DNA from: Planctomycetota bacterium
GTDB taxonomy: Bacteria; Planctomycetota; Phycisphaerae; Phycisphaerales; UBA1924
Assembly: GCA_003696675.1 (NCBI GenBank)
Contig: RFGH01000074.1
Coordinates: forward strand, 160,818-224,817
DNA: 64,000 bases
Direction of reading: 5' to 3'
Part shown: piece by piece, positions 42,215-50,869 of the stretch
How the letters are laid out: the number at the start of each line of letters is the position of its first letter
Position numbering within the stretch: the stretch's first letter is position 1
Made by a program: the position numbers and the translations under genes
The notes under the pieces: model-generated
Told to the model about the DNA's origin: nothing
The model's input: the letters and a program-made list of their open reading frames with translations, nothing else
Database searches by the model: none

Positions 42215-43948
42215 TTATCGGCCAAGGACGAGGAGCTGCTGCATCAGTTCGTCGGCGGTCCGTATGACCCGGGACGCGGCCGAGTAGCCCGTTGAGGTCA
42301 GGATCATCTGGGTGAACTCCTCGCCGAGATCGACATTGGACTGTTCGAGCGCGCCCGAGACAATCAGCCCCGCGCCCAAGGTGCCCGGGGTTGTGATCAC
42401 GGGCGGACCGGAGTTCGGACCGGTCTCAAAAAGATTGCCGCCTGAATCGACCAGTCCCGGAGGATTCGCGAAGTTGGCCACGACGACCTGGCCGAGGGTG
42501 CGGATCGCGCCGTTGGAGAACCTCCCCAGGATCACGCCGTCCTCGCCCGTTCCGAAGGATTCGAGTGTTCCCGGCGGAAGGCCGTCCCAGTAGACACCCT
42601 GCAACGCGCTCCGCGTGGCCGTCGAGGTGACCTGGCCGGCATTGTCGCTCAGGCTGATCGTAAAACTGAGCGGCTGGTCGGCACCGGTCTGATCACGATC
42701 GATGGTGACCTGAATCTCGATGCTGTCCGGATCGATCTGTCCCTCGGTATCGAACTGCAGAAGCCCGTTACCGAGTTCGATATCGAGGTCGGTATCGTCA
42801 CCGGACTCAAGGTAGTAACGCCACTGGGGGCCTGTGTTCGGCGTGGCCTCCAGGACCATGACCAAGTCATACGAGACAGAGGAGCCGAGCGAGTCGTAGA
42901 CCACCATCGTGGTGCGTACGGACTCTCCGTCGGCCGACTGAGTTTTGTCTGTGTTGAAGGCCGCACCCCGCGACGCGCCCGTCGCGTCGATGACCACCAG
43001 ATCCCCTGGTTCGATGCGCAGATCATTGTCGGTTCCGGTGTTTCCGACGATGGTGATGATGCCCGTCACTGGATCGACAGTCACGCCGGGAGTGTTCCCG
43101 TCGGGGTTGGGGGCACCGGTATCCTGAATCCCCAGCGCGGCGTCAAGAAATGTCAAAAGATCCTGCACGGTTGTACCGGCGTCGATGTTCAACTCGGCAT
43201 CGGGGACCCGTCCTCCGCCCTTGGTTGCGCCGCTGAGACGAAGCAGCTCGCCGATCGCAAAGGCGGGAGTTCCGGATCCCGGCGCGTCAGGGTCCTCTAT
43301 ATCGGTGAGCAGGGTGGTTGAGGAGATCGGGTTGCCCGATGTGTCAGAAAGGCCGTTGGTCGCATCGGCGAGGATGGTAAGGATCGAACCCTGGGTGGCG
43401 ATATCTCCCTCTGAGTTGAGATTGCCCGCAAAGACCGCATTCTGCGTCGCCTCGGCGATGGTTCGCTTGCCGATTGGGATATTGATCGGGACGAGCTGTC
43501 CGACCTGCAGATTGAAGTTGTCGTCCACCATGTAACCGAGCAGCCGCTCCCCGCCGACGGTGATCAGATTGTCCTCGGGATCCGTTCGGAAGCTGCCGGC
43601 CCGGGTGTAGAACTGCTGACCTTCACGCTCGACGACGAAAAAGCCTGCCCCATCGATCGCCAAATCTCGCAGATCGCCGGTGGCGTTGATCGGCCCGTTT
43701 CCGAAGTTCCGCTGCACGCCCGCGATCGCTACACCGTTGCCGATCTGCGTCGGGTTCGTGCCACCGAGCACATCGGACGGGGATGATCCCAGCGAGAAGT
43801 TCTGCATGAACAGAGACTCGAACATCATCCGCGAACTCTTGTACGCGGTGGTGTTCACATTGGCGATGTTGTTGGAGATCACATCGAGTTTTCGGGCATG
43901 GACATTGAGTCCTGAGAGACCGGTGAAGAGCGCGGTTGTGGACGCCAT
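42215..43948 (-). CDS. flgE: flagellar hook protein FlgE
   Basis: A 577-residue hook subunit, larger than the 400-residue enterobacterial form because of added central surface domains. The N-terminal axial motif is LSGLNVHARKLDVISNNIAN with VNTTAYKSSR after it. The C-terminal axial motif is ALEQSNVDLGEEFTQMILTS then AADELMQQLL-like ending. The middle has the FlgE outer domain with RTTMVVYDSLGSSVSYDLVM. ATG 43948 has GGAGGAC eight bases upstream and fits the family start; an in-frame extension of 67 codons overlaps the upstream gene and is rejected. It follows the TIGR02530-like gene by 16 bases. Confidence 0.96.
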   Translation of the reverse strand: MASTTALFTGLSGLNVHARKLDVISNNIANVNTTAYKSSRMMFESLFMQNFSLGSSPSDVLGGTNPTQIGNGVAIAGVQRNFGNGPINATGDLRDLAIDGAGFFVVEREGQQFYTRAGSFRTDPEDNLITVGGERLLGYMVDDNFNLQVGQLVPINIPIGKRTIAEATQNAVFAGNLNSEGDIATQGSILTILADATNGLSDTSGNPISSTTLLTDIEDPDAPGSGTPAFAIGELLRLSGATKGGGRVPDAELNIDAGTTVQDLLTFLDAALGIQDTGAPNPDGNTPGVTVDPVTGIITIVGNTGTDNDLRIEPGDLVVIDATGASRGAAFNTDKTQSADGESVRTTMVVYDSLGSSVSYDLVMVLEATPNTGPQWRYYLESGDDTDLDIELGNGLLQFDTEGQIDPDSIEIQVTIDRDQTGADQPLSFTISLSDNAGQVTSTATRSALQGVYWDGLPPGTLESFGTGEDGVILGRFSNGAIRTLGQVVVANFANPPGLVDSGGNLFETGPNSGPPVITTPGTLGAGLIVSGALEQSNVDLGEEFTQMILTSTGYSAASRVIRTADELMQQLLVLGR

Positions 43949-43964
43949 GTGGGAAAGTCCTCCG

Positions 43965-44441
43965 TCAACCCGCGTCCTGGAGTACCGAGACCAGGGCGTC
44001 GAGCAGCGACGCGTTTCGCACAATGCGTGCCGGAACGATGGCCTCCGCACTCCCTGCGTCCGAGACACCTTCGAGCACCGCCCCGTCAATCTCCCCCACC
44101 GCCGTCTTGTGCGCGTCTGGCGCATCGATGACCGTGCGTCGATCGACATCCACGCGATATGTGCGCCCAGCGACCTCGATCAGCGCCCTTCGGATTCCCT
44201 CGGCCTGGGCCATATCCGTGCGTTTCGACAGCAGGTCGAGATCGGATTTCGAGATTGGCGGATGAAGCCCGAGCGGGACACGCACCGGCAGACCGGTGCG
44301 AAGCGTGCCGGCACGGGCACGCGCGAGCATGTCGTCAAAGCGGAGGCTTCCGCCCGAAGTATTACCGACCCCACGGCCATCCCCGACAGGATGAACGCCG
44401 CCCGCTAACCTGCCAAGCAACTCTGCCGAAGAGATGCTCAT
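43965..44441 (-). CDS. TIGR02530-like flagellar operon protein
   Basis: A 158-residue protein between flgD and flgE, the usual place of the short 'flagellar operon protein' family of about 130 residues. The recognisable part is PISKSDLDLLSKRTDMAQAE, GIRRALIEVAGRTYRVDVDR and RTVIDA, equivalent to the family's ending with TVITA. A Gly-rich N-terminus and an acidic/Ala-rich C-terminus surround it; the C-terminal extension of about 50 residues is unusual. Its biochemical role is not known; the family is thought to help hook assembly. Confidence 0.82.
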   Translation of the reverse strand: MSISSAELLGRLAGGVHPVGDGRGVGNTSGGSLRFDDMLARARAGTLRTGLPVRVPLGLHPPISKSDLDLLSKRTDMAQAEGIRRALIEVAGRTYRVDVDRRTVIDAPDAHKTAVGEIDGAVLEGVSDAGSAEAIVPARIVRNASLLDALVSVLQDAG

Positions 44442-44444
44442 CGC

Positions 44445-45056
44445 TCACCCATGCGGGAACACGGTCAGTTGATCGCGCGTGCCGGCATCGGTTCCGGGCA
44501 CCCCCGGATCGATGGATCCCGGCTCCGGCGTGATCAGACCGTCAGGATTCCATGTCCCCACGGGCGGATCATCGCTCGGAGGATCGACCGGATCGTCGTC
44601 GTCCTCATCCGGATCATCATCGTCCCCGGGGTCATCCGGGGCGTTGAGCGGCCCGACGATCTCGTCGACATTCGAGAAGAACATACGCGAGCCGTCGAAT
44701 AAATTGAGCACCGGGCCTTGATCCGTTTGGGTCACCGAAACGACTAGGTCCGCCACCCGGCGGTTGTCCAGTGAGATGCCCGACACAAGACTTCCGATCA
44801 ATCCCGACGCCGCGGCCAGCTCGTTCTGCTTCACAAGCTGACCGAGCTGCCTTGCGAACTGGGTGTCTGCCTCGATCGAGCGGATCGCCGAGAGCTGATC
44901 CAGCATCGCTTGGCTGTCGTTGGGCTCGAACGGGTCCTGGTTGGCGAGTTCTGTGAAGATGATCTGCAGGAACTCGGCGCTGGTCAGCTGGCTGAAGGCG
45001 TCCGGGCCGGTGCTGCTGATCGGTTGTGTCGAGCTGAGTCCGGAGATGCTGCTCAT
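44445..45056 (-). CDS. flgD: hook capping protein FlgD with Asp/Pro-rich C-terminus
   Basis: A 203-residue protein. The N-terminal motif SQLTSAEFLQIIFTELANQD and PFEPNDSQAMLDQLSAI is diagnostic of the FlgD signal for export and hook capping. LGQLVKQNELAAASGLIGS follows. The usual FLN/tudor-like C-terminal domains are largely replaced by an acidic, low-complexity segment (DDPGDDDDPDEDDDDPVDP), suggesting a shortened, disordered cap. It lies 15 bases after fliK and 3 bases before the TIGR02530-like gene. Confidence 0.92.
   Translation of the reverse strand: MSSISGLSSTQPISSTGPDAFSQLTSAEFLQIIFTELANQDPFEPNDSQAMLDQLSAIRSIEADTQFARQLGQLVKQNELAAASGLIGSLVSGISLDNRRVADLVVSVTQTDQGPVLNLFDGSRMFFSNVDEIVGPLNAPDDPGDDDDPDEDDDDPVDPPSDDPPVGTWNPDGLITPEPGSIDPGVPGTDAGTRDQLTVFPHG
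44563..44646 (-). repeat. Asp/Pro codon low-complexity repeat in flgD
   Basis: Imperfect GATCATCG/GATCGTCG and ATCCGGATCATC units repeat on the plus strand, encoding the acidic Asp/Pro stretch on the minus strand. Units are mostly multiples of three, so length changes would keep frame. Confidence 0.55.
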
Positions 45057-45071
45057 GCTTTGCTCCCGTTC

Positions 45072-46508
45072 TTACGCGACGGCGTCGATCCCCAACTCGG
45101 TCCAGCTCAGGTGACCGATCCGCACGGGAAGATTGCCCTCATCAGGCTCGCTATCCGCCGAAGGTCTGAAAGTGTGGCTTGGTCCGGTTGCATGATTCTC
45201 CCGGTGCTGCCCGTCCGGGTGGGCCGACCCGGAATCGGCACTGCTGTGAGCCGGCGGCTCTGGCGTCCGGGAAATCTCAAGATTCTCAACCCGCACGCCG
45301 CGGCTCTCGAGTCCAGCGCGGAGCGCATCGAGACCCGATTCGAGTGTCCGGCGGGCCGCCTCCGTGCCCGCTTCCATGCGGACTCTCACGGTCCCCTCAC
45401 TCGTCTCCATCCGGATCTTGACCTCGCCGAGCCGCTCCGGGCGCAACAGCACGGTCATCCGTCCGCCGTTCTGGGCGAGCATCTTGGCCAGTCCTTTCTG
45501 GACCGGGGCAAGGAAGGCTTCCCTGGGCTGGCTCGGCCTCTCGGCGGCGGCGGGCTCGAAGACCGCCCGCGCGGAGACTGAACGGCCCTCGCTACCGGTC
45601 GTCAGGACACGATCGGGAGCGGCGACGGCCCCACGGCGAGCCGCAGCCTGCTCCGCTAATCGGTCCAAATAGATCGTCCTTCCTACGGCCTGCGATGTCT
45701 GCAGTTGCGTCGAGTTTCCGTTGTTCTCGCTGACCTGGCGCGCCTGGTTCGATGCGCTGATCGGATCGCCCGTGCTGGGCTGCTTGCCGTTCGGGAACGC
45801 GGGCTGCGCCGGCTGAGACTCTGTCTTGGTGGTTTCGACGCCGGGCTGATCCGGAGCGTCGATCGGCGTGGGAAGACCGAGCTGCCCAGGCTCGTGTCGG
45901 CCGGCGGAACTGTTGTTGCCGCCGTTGCTGACAGACGGCCCCGCGGCATCGCCAGGGCCAGCCTGGGGGCGGTCGGCCACGGGCGGCGGGGGAGGACGGA
46001 TCCCATCGACACCGGGCTTGGCCACCATCTCGCGCCAGGCTAAATCGGCCAGATTGACAGTGGCCGCGTGAACAAGCTCTGCCCGGATCTGCTCGCGGTG
46101 GACCGGGGCGTGCTTGGCGGGGGGCTTGCGGATGCCTTCCGTCAGGTAGGCCTTCTCCGGGGCCGGCTCGCCGGGACTTGGATCGGGGATGCCTTGCGGG
46201 TGAGGCGCCGCGTCGTCGGACCCGGAGGCAGCGATCTGGGAATCCGGACCCTCGCCAGACTCGGTTGTCTGGGCATCCTCATCTCTGTCTACGGCTTCAT
46301 GTTCGACGCTCGCCTCATCGCCATCGGGGGAGAGCCCTTCTTGCATCGCCTTTGAATCGGAGTTCTCTGCCTCCGGTTCCGGAGCGGACTTCTCAGCAAA
46401 GAGGGTTTCGAACGCGCCTGGCTTGCCCGAGTCGCGCAAGAAGGACTCGGTACCGGGCAAAAGCTGCGTGCGCGTGGATGGGGAAGTGAGGCTGCTGATG
46501 CTCGTCAT
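45072..46508 (-). CDS. fliK: flagellar hook-length control protein FliK
   Basis: A 478-residue secreted ruler protein. The long N-terminal part is hydrophilic, Pro/Glu/Ser-rich and probably extended. The C-terminal domain that switches FlhB specificity is recognised by LLRPERLGEVKIRMETSEGT, VRVRMEAGTEAARRTLESGL and LRAGLESRGVRVENLEISR. The ATG overlaps the end of the upstream motE-like gene by four bases. Sequence divergence in the first 350 residues is normal for the family. It would determine hook length together with FlgE and FlgD. Confidence 0.92.
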   Translation of the reverse strand: MTSISSLTSPSTRTQLLPGTESFLRDSGKPGAFETLFAEKSAPEPEAENSDSKAMQEGLSPDGDEASVEHEAVDRDEDAQTTESGEGPDSQIAASGSDDAAPHPQGIPDPSPGEPAPEKAYLTEGIRKPPAKHAPVHREQIRAELVHAATVNLADLAWREMVAKPGVDGIRPPPPPVADRPQAGPGDAAGPSVSNGGNNSSAGRHEPGQLGLPTPIDAPDQPGVETTKTESQPAQPAFPNGKQPSTGDPISASNQARQVSENNGNSTQLQTSQAVGRTIYLDRLAEQAAARRGAVAAPDRVLTTGSEGRSVSARAVFEPAAAERPSQPREAFLAPVQKGLAKMLAQNGGRMTVLLRPERLGEVKIRMETSEGTVRVRMEAGTEAARRTLESGLDALRAGLESRGVRVENLEISRTPEPPAHSSADSGSAHPDGQHRENHATGPSHTFRPSADSEPDEGNLPVRIGHLSWTELGIDAVA

Positions 46509-47194
46509 GGTGGCGTCACTCCGGCCTGCGCGGGTTCGAGTCCGCGGGTCCGGAGTGATTCAAGCAAATCTGCTGCCACTTGTTCTTCATTCGCCTTCAC
46601 GAACTCAGAAATGACCTTGGCCCGGTGACGCTCGCTGAACGCCGCCAGGTACGAGACGACCTCTTCGGCCCGATTCTCCCCAAGCATGGTGCTCAGCACG
46701 GTCTTCACATCCGCGGGCTTCATGTTGTTCAGAACGGCCAGCGCATCCTGGAATGCCTTGCCACCCTCGATCTCGGTCAGACGGTCGCGGAGCGCCCGAA
46801 AGTCCATCTTTTCCTGTTCGAACTGGGTACGCTCGCGCTCGAGCATCTGCCGCTGACGACGCAACTGGGTCTGGAGATCCTGCACTTCCCGCCGCAGCCG
46901 CTCGAGCCGTTCGCGGTCCACCAGGGTGATCTCGACACGGGCATCGTTCCGGCGGTCGGTGTTCTGGATGTCACCCTCCGCCACCGGTTCAGGGGTGTCG
47001 TCCGGCAGCGCCGCAAGACGCTCGGCTTCGAGCCTTGCTTCGCGCTCCTCCGGGGTTTCTAGGACCACGGATTTGATATCGACCAGCCGTTCCTTTGTGA
47101 GCCGCCCTTTGGAGACGAGATATCCGATCAGCCCCCCCGCAGCCAGGAGGTTGATGATCGCCACGATGAGTACGGCCTTGATCAGATTCTTCAT
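46505..47194 (-). CDS. MotE-like flagellar protein (YlxF/FliG-linked family)
   Basis: A 229-residue protein with one N-terminal membrane helix (about 6-26) and a long coiled coil (RERLERLRREVQDLQTQLRR). The C-terminal region has AFQDALAVLNNMKPADVKTV and NRAEEVVSYLAAFSERHRAK, similar to the MgtE_N-like superhelix found in MotE, which chaperones MotC/MotB-type stators in other bacteria. It is coupled by four-base overlaps to fliJ and fliK. A periplasmic orientation of the C-terminus is likely but not certain. Confidence 0.8.
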   Translation of the reverse strand: MKNLIKAVLIVAIINLLAAGGLIGYLVSKGRLTKERLVDIKSVVLETPEEREARLEAERLAALPDDTPEPVAEGDIQNTDRRNDARVEITLVDRERLERLRREVQDLQTQLRRQRQMLERERTQFEQEKMDFRALRDRLTEIEGGKAFQDALAVLNNMKPADVKTVLSTMLGENRAEEVVSYLAAFSERHRAKVISEFVKANEEQVAADLLESLRTRGLEPAQAGVTPP

Positions 47195-47637
47195 GAGTCA
47201 CCCCGTTGGCGCATGATCATCAGATCGTCCAGAGCCGTCTGTTCTCTGTGATTCTGTTGGGCAAGGAAGCGTTCCCGTTCCCGGTCTCGGAGCAGTTCCA
47301 TCGCCCGCCGGCGTGCCGCGGCCACGCCCAGTTCCCTGCGGGCGGTCTCGAGCTTCCGCATGATGGCGGCCAGTTCTAGCACGCCCCGACGTGCTTCCTG
47401 ATCGTCTCGCAAGGTCGCAGCCGCCTGGAGCCGCGCGGCCGACAGATCGACCCGCCCACTCGCGAGAATGTCGGTCACCTCACGACGCCCCTCGAGAATC
47501 CGAGCCTGGCATGACCGGATCTGATCTTCGATCGCCAGCTTTTCTCGTTCGAGTTCACCGACCGCACGCATGCGCTCCTGCTCCTCTCGCTCACGCTGCG
47601 TGAGAACCGACTGGAGACGGAAGCGAAATCGTGCCAC
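47191..47637 (-). CDS. fliJ: flagellar export protein FliJ
   Basis: A 148-residue, nearly all-helical protein: FRFRLQSVLTQREREEQERM and further heptad-like EREKLAIEDQIRSCQARIL. Length and position after fliI match FliJ, the central stalk of the export ATPase and an escort of export chaperones. Start is GTG 47637. It lies 17 bases after fliI and overlaps the motE-like gene by four bases. Confidence 0.9.
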   Translation of the reverse strand: MARFRFRLQSVLTQREREEQERMRAVGELEREKLAIEDQIRSCQARILEGRREVTDILASGRVDLSAARLQAAATLRDDQEARRGVLELAAIMRKLETARRELGVAAARRRAMELLRDRERERFLAQQNHREQTALDDLMIMRQRGDS

Positions 47638-47654
47638 TTCTCACCCTTTCACGA

Positions 47655-49049
47655 TCATCGGCGGCGGGGGGACTGCTGCTGGTTCGGCTGGGATCTCAAC
47701 GCCCGACGCTGCTGAATCATCTCTCCGGACTGCAACGCGAGTTTGACCATGATCTCGAGCGACTTATCAAACTTCCCTGGCTCGTCCGGACGCTGGCGCA
47801 AGAGCTCGGTGATCGGCTCGATCAGATCGATGGCGGTGTCGGCCTCAGGATCCGACCCCTGCGCATACGCACCGATCTGGACGAGTTCCTCGATCTCGCG
47901 ATACTTGGCCAGCAATCGCATGATCTGCAATCGGGCCGCGGCCTGTTCTTTGGACATGATGTGCCCGGCCACACGGGAGACCGAGTCCAGGACATCGACC
48001 GCAGGAAAATGCCCACGCTGAGCAAGCTTGCGGGACAGGATCACATGCCCATCGAGGATGCCGCGTGCCGCGTCCGCCACCGGCTCGGTCATGTCGTCAC
48101 CCTCGACCAGAACGGTATAGAGCCCGGTGATCGCCCCGCCCTTACTGGTCGGCCCCGGCTCGATCGCCCCTGCCCGCTCGAGCAACACAGCCAGATTCGT
48201 GAATACGCTCGGGGTGTAACCCTTCGACGCCGGAGGCTCACCGACGCTCAGACCGATCTGACGCTGGGCATGGGCGTATCGAGTCACAGAGTCCATCATC
48301 AGCATCACATCGCGCCCGGCATCACGGAAGTATTCGGCGGCGGTGCACGCGAATCTCGCCGCCCGAACGCGCATCAATGGCGACTCATCGCCTGTCGCAA
48401 CAACGACGACTGTTCTGGCCAGTCCCTCGGCACCGAGCGCATCGTCGATGAACTCACGAACCTCGCGCCCGCGCTCGCCGATCAGAGCAATGACGGACAC
48501 ATCCGCTTCCGTGTTGCGTGCGATCTGCCCGAGCACCGTGCTCTTGCCCACACCCGGACCGGCGAAGACGCCGAGACGCTGACCCCGGCCGACGGGCGTC
48601 ATCAGATCGATCGCCCGAAGCCCCGTACGCACGGGATCCGTGATGCGTCGGCGCGTCATCGCACTCGTCGGCTCCGGGTCCAGCGGGCGGAAGACCGTTT
48701 CGGTGATCGGCCCCAATCCGTCGATCGGTCGCCCGAGACCGTCCACGACGCGCCCAAGCAGCCGCTCTCCGACGCCGACGGCTTGATGCACCCGCTCCAG
48801 TTCGACGGGCGCACCAGGCACGATGCCGCCGGTGCCGCCGAGCACCATGACAACCGCGTGCTCATGGTCAAAGCCGACGACCTCGCCCGCAACCGCCGAG
48901 GCCCCCCTCCCGATCCGCACTAACGACCCGACCGGCGCTGGCAGATCCATCGCGAGCACCGTGAGCCCTCGGACCACACGGACACGCCCCGTCAGCCCGA
49001 GCGGCTCAGCTCGTCGCAAGGCATCTCGTTCGGGCGCCAGCAGTCTCAC
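47655..49049 (-). CDS. fliI: flagellum-specific export ATPase FliI
   Basis: A 464-residue F1-beta-like ATPase that drives the export apparatus. GVFAGPGVGKSTVLGQIARN is the Walker A motif (near residue 165). Further signatures are VIALIGERGREVREFIDDAL, DVMLMMDSVTRYAHAQRQIG (Walker B) and GAITGLYTVLVEGDDMTEPV. The GPGVGKST P-loop is characteristic. Start is GTG 49049, overlapping the fliH stop (GTGA). Normal size. Confidence 0.97.
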   Translation of the reverse strand: MRLLAPERDALRRAEPLGLTGRVRVVRGLTVLAMDLPAPVGSLVRIGRGASAVAGEVVGFDHEHAVVMVLGGTGGIVPGAPVELERVHQAVGVGERLLGRVVDGLGRPIDGLGPITETVFRPLDPEPTSAMTRRRITDPVRTGLRAIDLMTPVGRGQRLGVFAGPGVGKSTVLGQIARNTEADVSVIALIGERGREVREFIDDALGAEGLARTVVVVATGDESPLMRVRAARFACTAAEYFRDAGRDVMLMMDSVTRYAHAQRQIGLSVGEPPASKGYTPSVFTNLAVLLERAGAIEPGPTSKGGAITGLYTVLVEGDDMTEPVADAARGILDGHVILSRKLAQRGHFPAVDVLDSVSRVAGHIMSKEQAAARLQIMRLLAKYREIEELVQIGAYAQGSDPEADTAIDLIEPITELLRQRPDEPGKFDKSLEIMVKLALQSGEMIQQRRALRSQPNQQQSPRRR

Positions 49050-49798
49050 GCCGCGTCACTCCGCGTATCGCTGTCCACACGCAGGCTTCCGGCATCGGAC
49101 CGATCCGGCAGCAGCTCCGCCACGATCCGATCCAGCTGCGATCCGATCGCGGCGTCGATCCGCCCCCCCTCTTCCGTGGTCGCGATGCATGACCCACGCT
49201 CCAAAGAAGGATCTGGAACAAGATCCGCATGGCGACACAATTCGAAATGGGACACGATACTCGGCAGCTCCATCCGAGCCAGCTCAAGATCGGCGGGGTG
49301 AACACGGAGCTTGAGCCTCGTCGGACGCATGATGGCCCCAAGCACCGCCTCGACCTGGGAGAGGACGACCGACGGATCGATCTCAACCACCCTCCGGATG
49401 ACACGAGCCGCGATCTCGACACTCAACTCCACGACCTCGGCGCGTGCCGCTGAGAGCAGTGCCTCCCGATCCGATTCGAAACGCTCAAGCGCGGATCTCC
49501 ACCCGGCACAGATCGCCTCGATGTTCGACGCCTGCGATTTCCGCGCCTCCTCGTAACCCTGCTTGCGCCCCTCTTCTCTGCCCTCACCCAGCCCACGCTC
49601 GAAGCCCTGACGGTGCCCCTCCGCGTCCGCACCCGCGAGCAACCGCTCTCGTTCGGCCCGCGCGGCCGCGATGATCCGCTCGGCTTCGCGTGTCGCATCC
49701 GAGATGATCGCGTCGCCCCGTGCACGGAGATCGCTCAGATCCATCACCGTCCCCTGGCGGGTGATCTGATCCAGATCGGCTCGACGAATCATGCCCAT
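49046..49798 (-). CDS. fliH: flagellar export regulator FliH
   Basis: A 250-residue protein of the FliH/HrpE family. A helical middle contains DATREAERIIAAARAERERL and the GxxxG-type repeat region HRQGFERGLGEGREEGRKQG. The C-terminal part (VVELSVEIAARVIRRVVEID onward) resembles the ATP synthase delta-like domain that binds FliI. It links the ATPase to FliN in the C-ring. ATG 49798 or ATG 49792 are both possible. It overlaps fliI by four bases. Confidence 0.92.
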   Translation of the reverse strand: MGMIRRADLDQITRQGTVMDLSDLRARGDAIISDATREAERIIAAARAERERLLAGADAEGHRQGFERGLGEGREEGRKQGYEEARKSQASNIEAICAGWRSALERFESDREALLSAARAEVVELSVEIAARVIRRVVEIDPSVVLSQVEAVLGAIMRPTRLKLRVHPADLELARMELPSIVSHFELCRHADLVPDPSLERGSCIATTEEGGRIDAAIGSQLDRIVAELLPDRSDAGSLRVDSDTRSDAA

Positions 49799-49828
49799 GA
49801 ATCAATGCCTTCCCTGGAGGCCGGCGAG

Positions 49829-50869
49829 TCAGACCAGCATCTCCGATTCGCCGCCACGGCCCTCGATGATGACATCCCCAGCCTCTTCCAGTCGACGCAC
49901 GATGTCGACAATGCGCTGCTGAGCCTGCTCGACATCCGACACACGAACGGGACCCATGAACTCCATGTCTTCCTTGATGAGCGACGCGGCACGCTCGGAC
50001 ATGTTGCCGAAGATCTTCTGCTTGAGCTCGTCGGAAGCGGTCTTGAGCGCGAGCGCCAGCTCATCGTTCTCGACCTCCTTGAGAACAGCCTGGATGCCCT
50101 TGTCGTTGACGAGCTTGATATCCTCAAAGACGAACATCAGGCGACGGATCTCCTCGACAAGGTCGGGATCGTCCGCCTCGAGGCCCTCCATGATGCTCTT
50201 CTCGGTCGCACGGTCCGCCAGGTTGAGGATCTCGGCCACAGTCGGCACACCGCCGGCCTTTTCGGTTGCCTGCATCAGCATACTGCTCAGCCGGCTTTCC
50301 AGACCCTGCTCCACCTCCCGGATAACCTCAGGGTTTGTCTGCTCCATGTTCGCGATGCGTTTGATGACCTCAAGCTGCTTCTGCATCGGCAGACCCACAA
50401 GAATCTCCGACGCCTTGTGATGGGACAGGTGGCAAAGGATCAACGCGATCGTCTGAGGGTGCTCGTCCTGAATAAAGGTCAGCAGGTTCTCGCTCTCGGC
50501 ACGCTGCAGGAATGAGAAAGGAGTCTTCTGCACCTGCGTCTGGATCTGTCCCAGTACACGCTCGGCCACACCCGGCTCGAGCGAGTTCATGAGCAACTCT
50601 CGTGCGTAAGAAAGGTTTCCCTCGTTCGCGTACTGCGTCGCGATCGAGATGTCGTAGAACTCGTTGATGACCTCGTTCTGCAGTCGATCCGGAACCCGCC
50701 CAAGCCCCGCCAGCTCGCGTGTGACTTCCTCCACTTGCGACGGTGTCAGGTGCTTGAGCACCAGCGAAGCCCGCTCCGGCCCGATCGCGAGCAGAAGCAC
50801 CGCCGCCTTCGAGACACCGTCAAGGTCCTTGGAACGCTCCGGCAACGGCTGATTGGGCTTGCGAGGCAT
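49829..50869 (-). CDS. fliG: flagellar switch protein FliG
   Basis: A 346-residue protein of standard size. The N-terminal domain (KAAVLLLAIGPERASLVLKH) binds FliF. The middle domain contains the EHPQ motif at residues 136-139, needed for FliM contact in model species, with a hydrophobic patch around it. The C-terminal torque domain has VPTVAEILNLADRATEKSIM and charged helices (FEDIKLVNDKGIQAVLKEVE). It overlaps the fliF stop (TGATG). FliG is retained although fliM is not in the cluster. Confidence 0.96.
   Translation of the reverse strand: MPRKPNQPLPERSKDLDGVSKAAVLLLAIGPERASLVLKHLTPSQVEEVTRELAGLGRVPDRLQNEVINEFYDISIATQYANEGNLSYARELLMNSLEPGVAERVLGQIQTQVQKTPFSFLQRAESENLLTFIQDEHPQTIALILCHLSHHKASEILVGLPMQKQLEVIKRIANMEQTNPEVIREVEQGLESRLSSMLMQATEKAGGVPTVAEILNLADRATEKSIMEGLEADDPDLVEEIRRLMFVFEDIKLVNDKGIQAVLKEVENDELALALKTASDELKQKIFGNMSERAASLIKEDMEFMGPVRVSDVEQAQQRIVDIVRRLEEAGDVIIEGRGGESEMLV

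Noticed and set aside
47631..48923. A 430-codon plus-strand frame opposite fliI
   Set aside because: FliI is complete with a Walker A motif; the opposite frame is Arg/His-rich and featureless.
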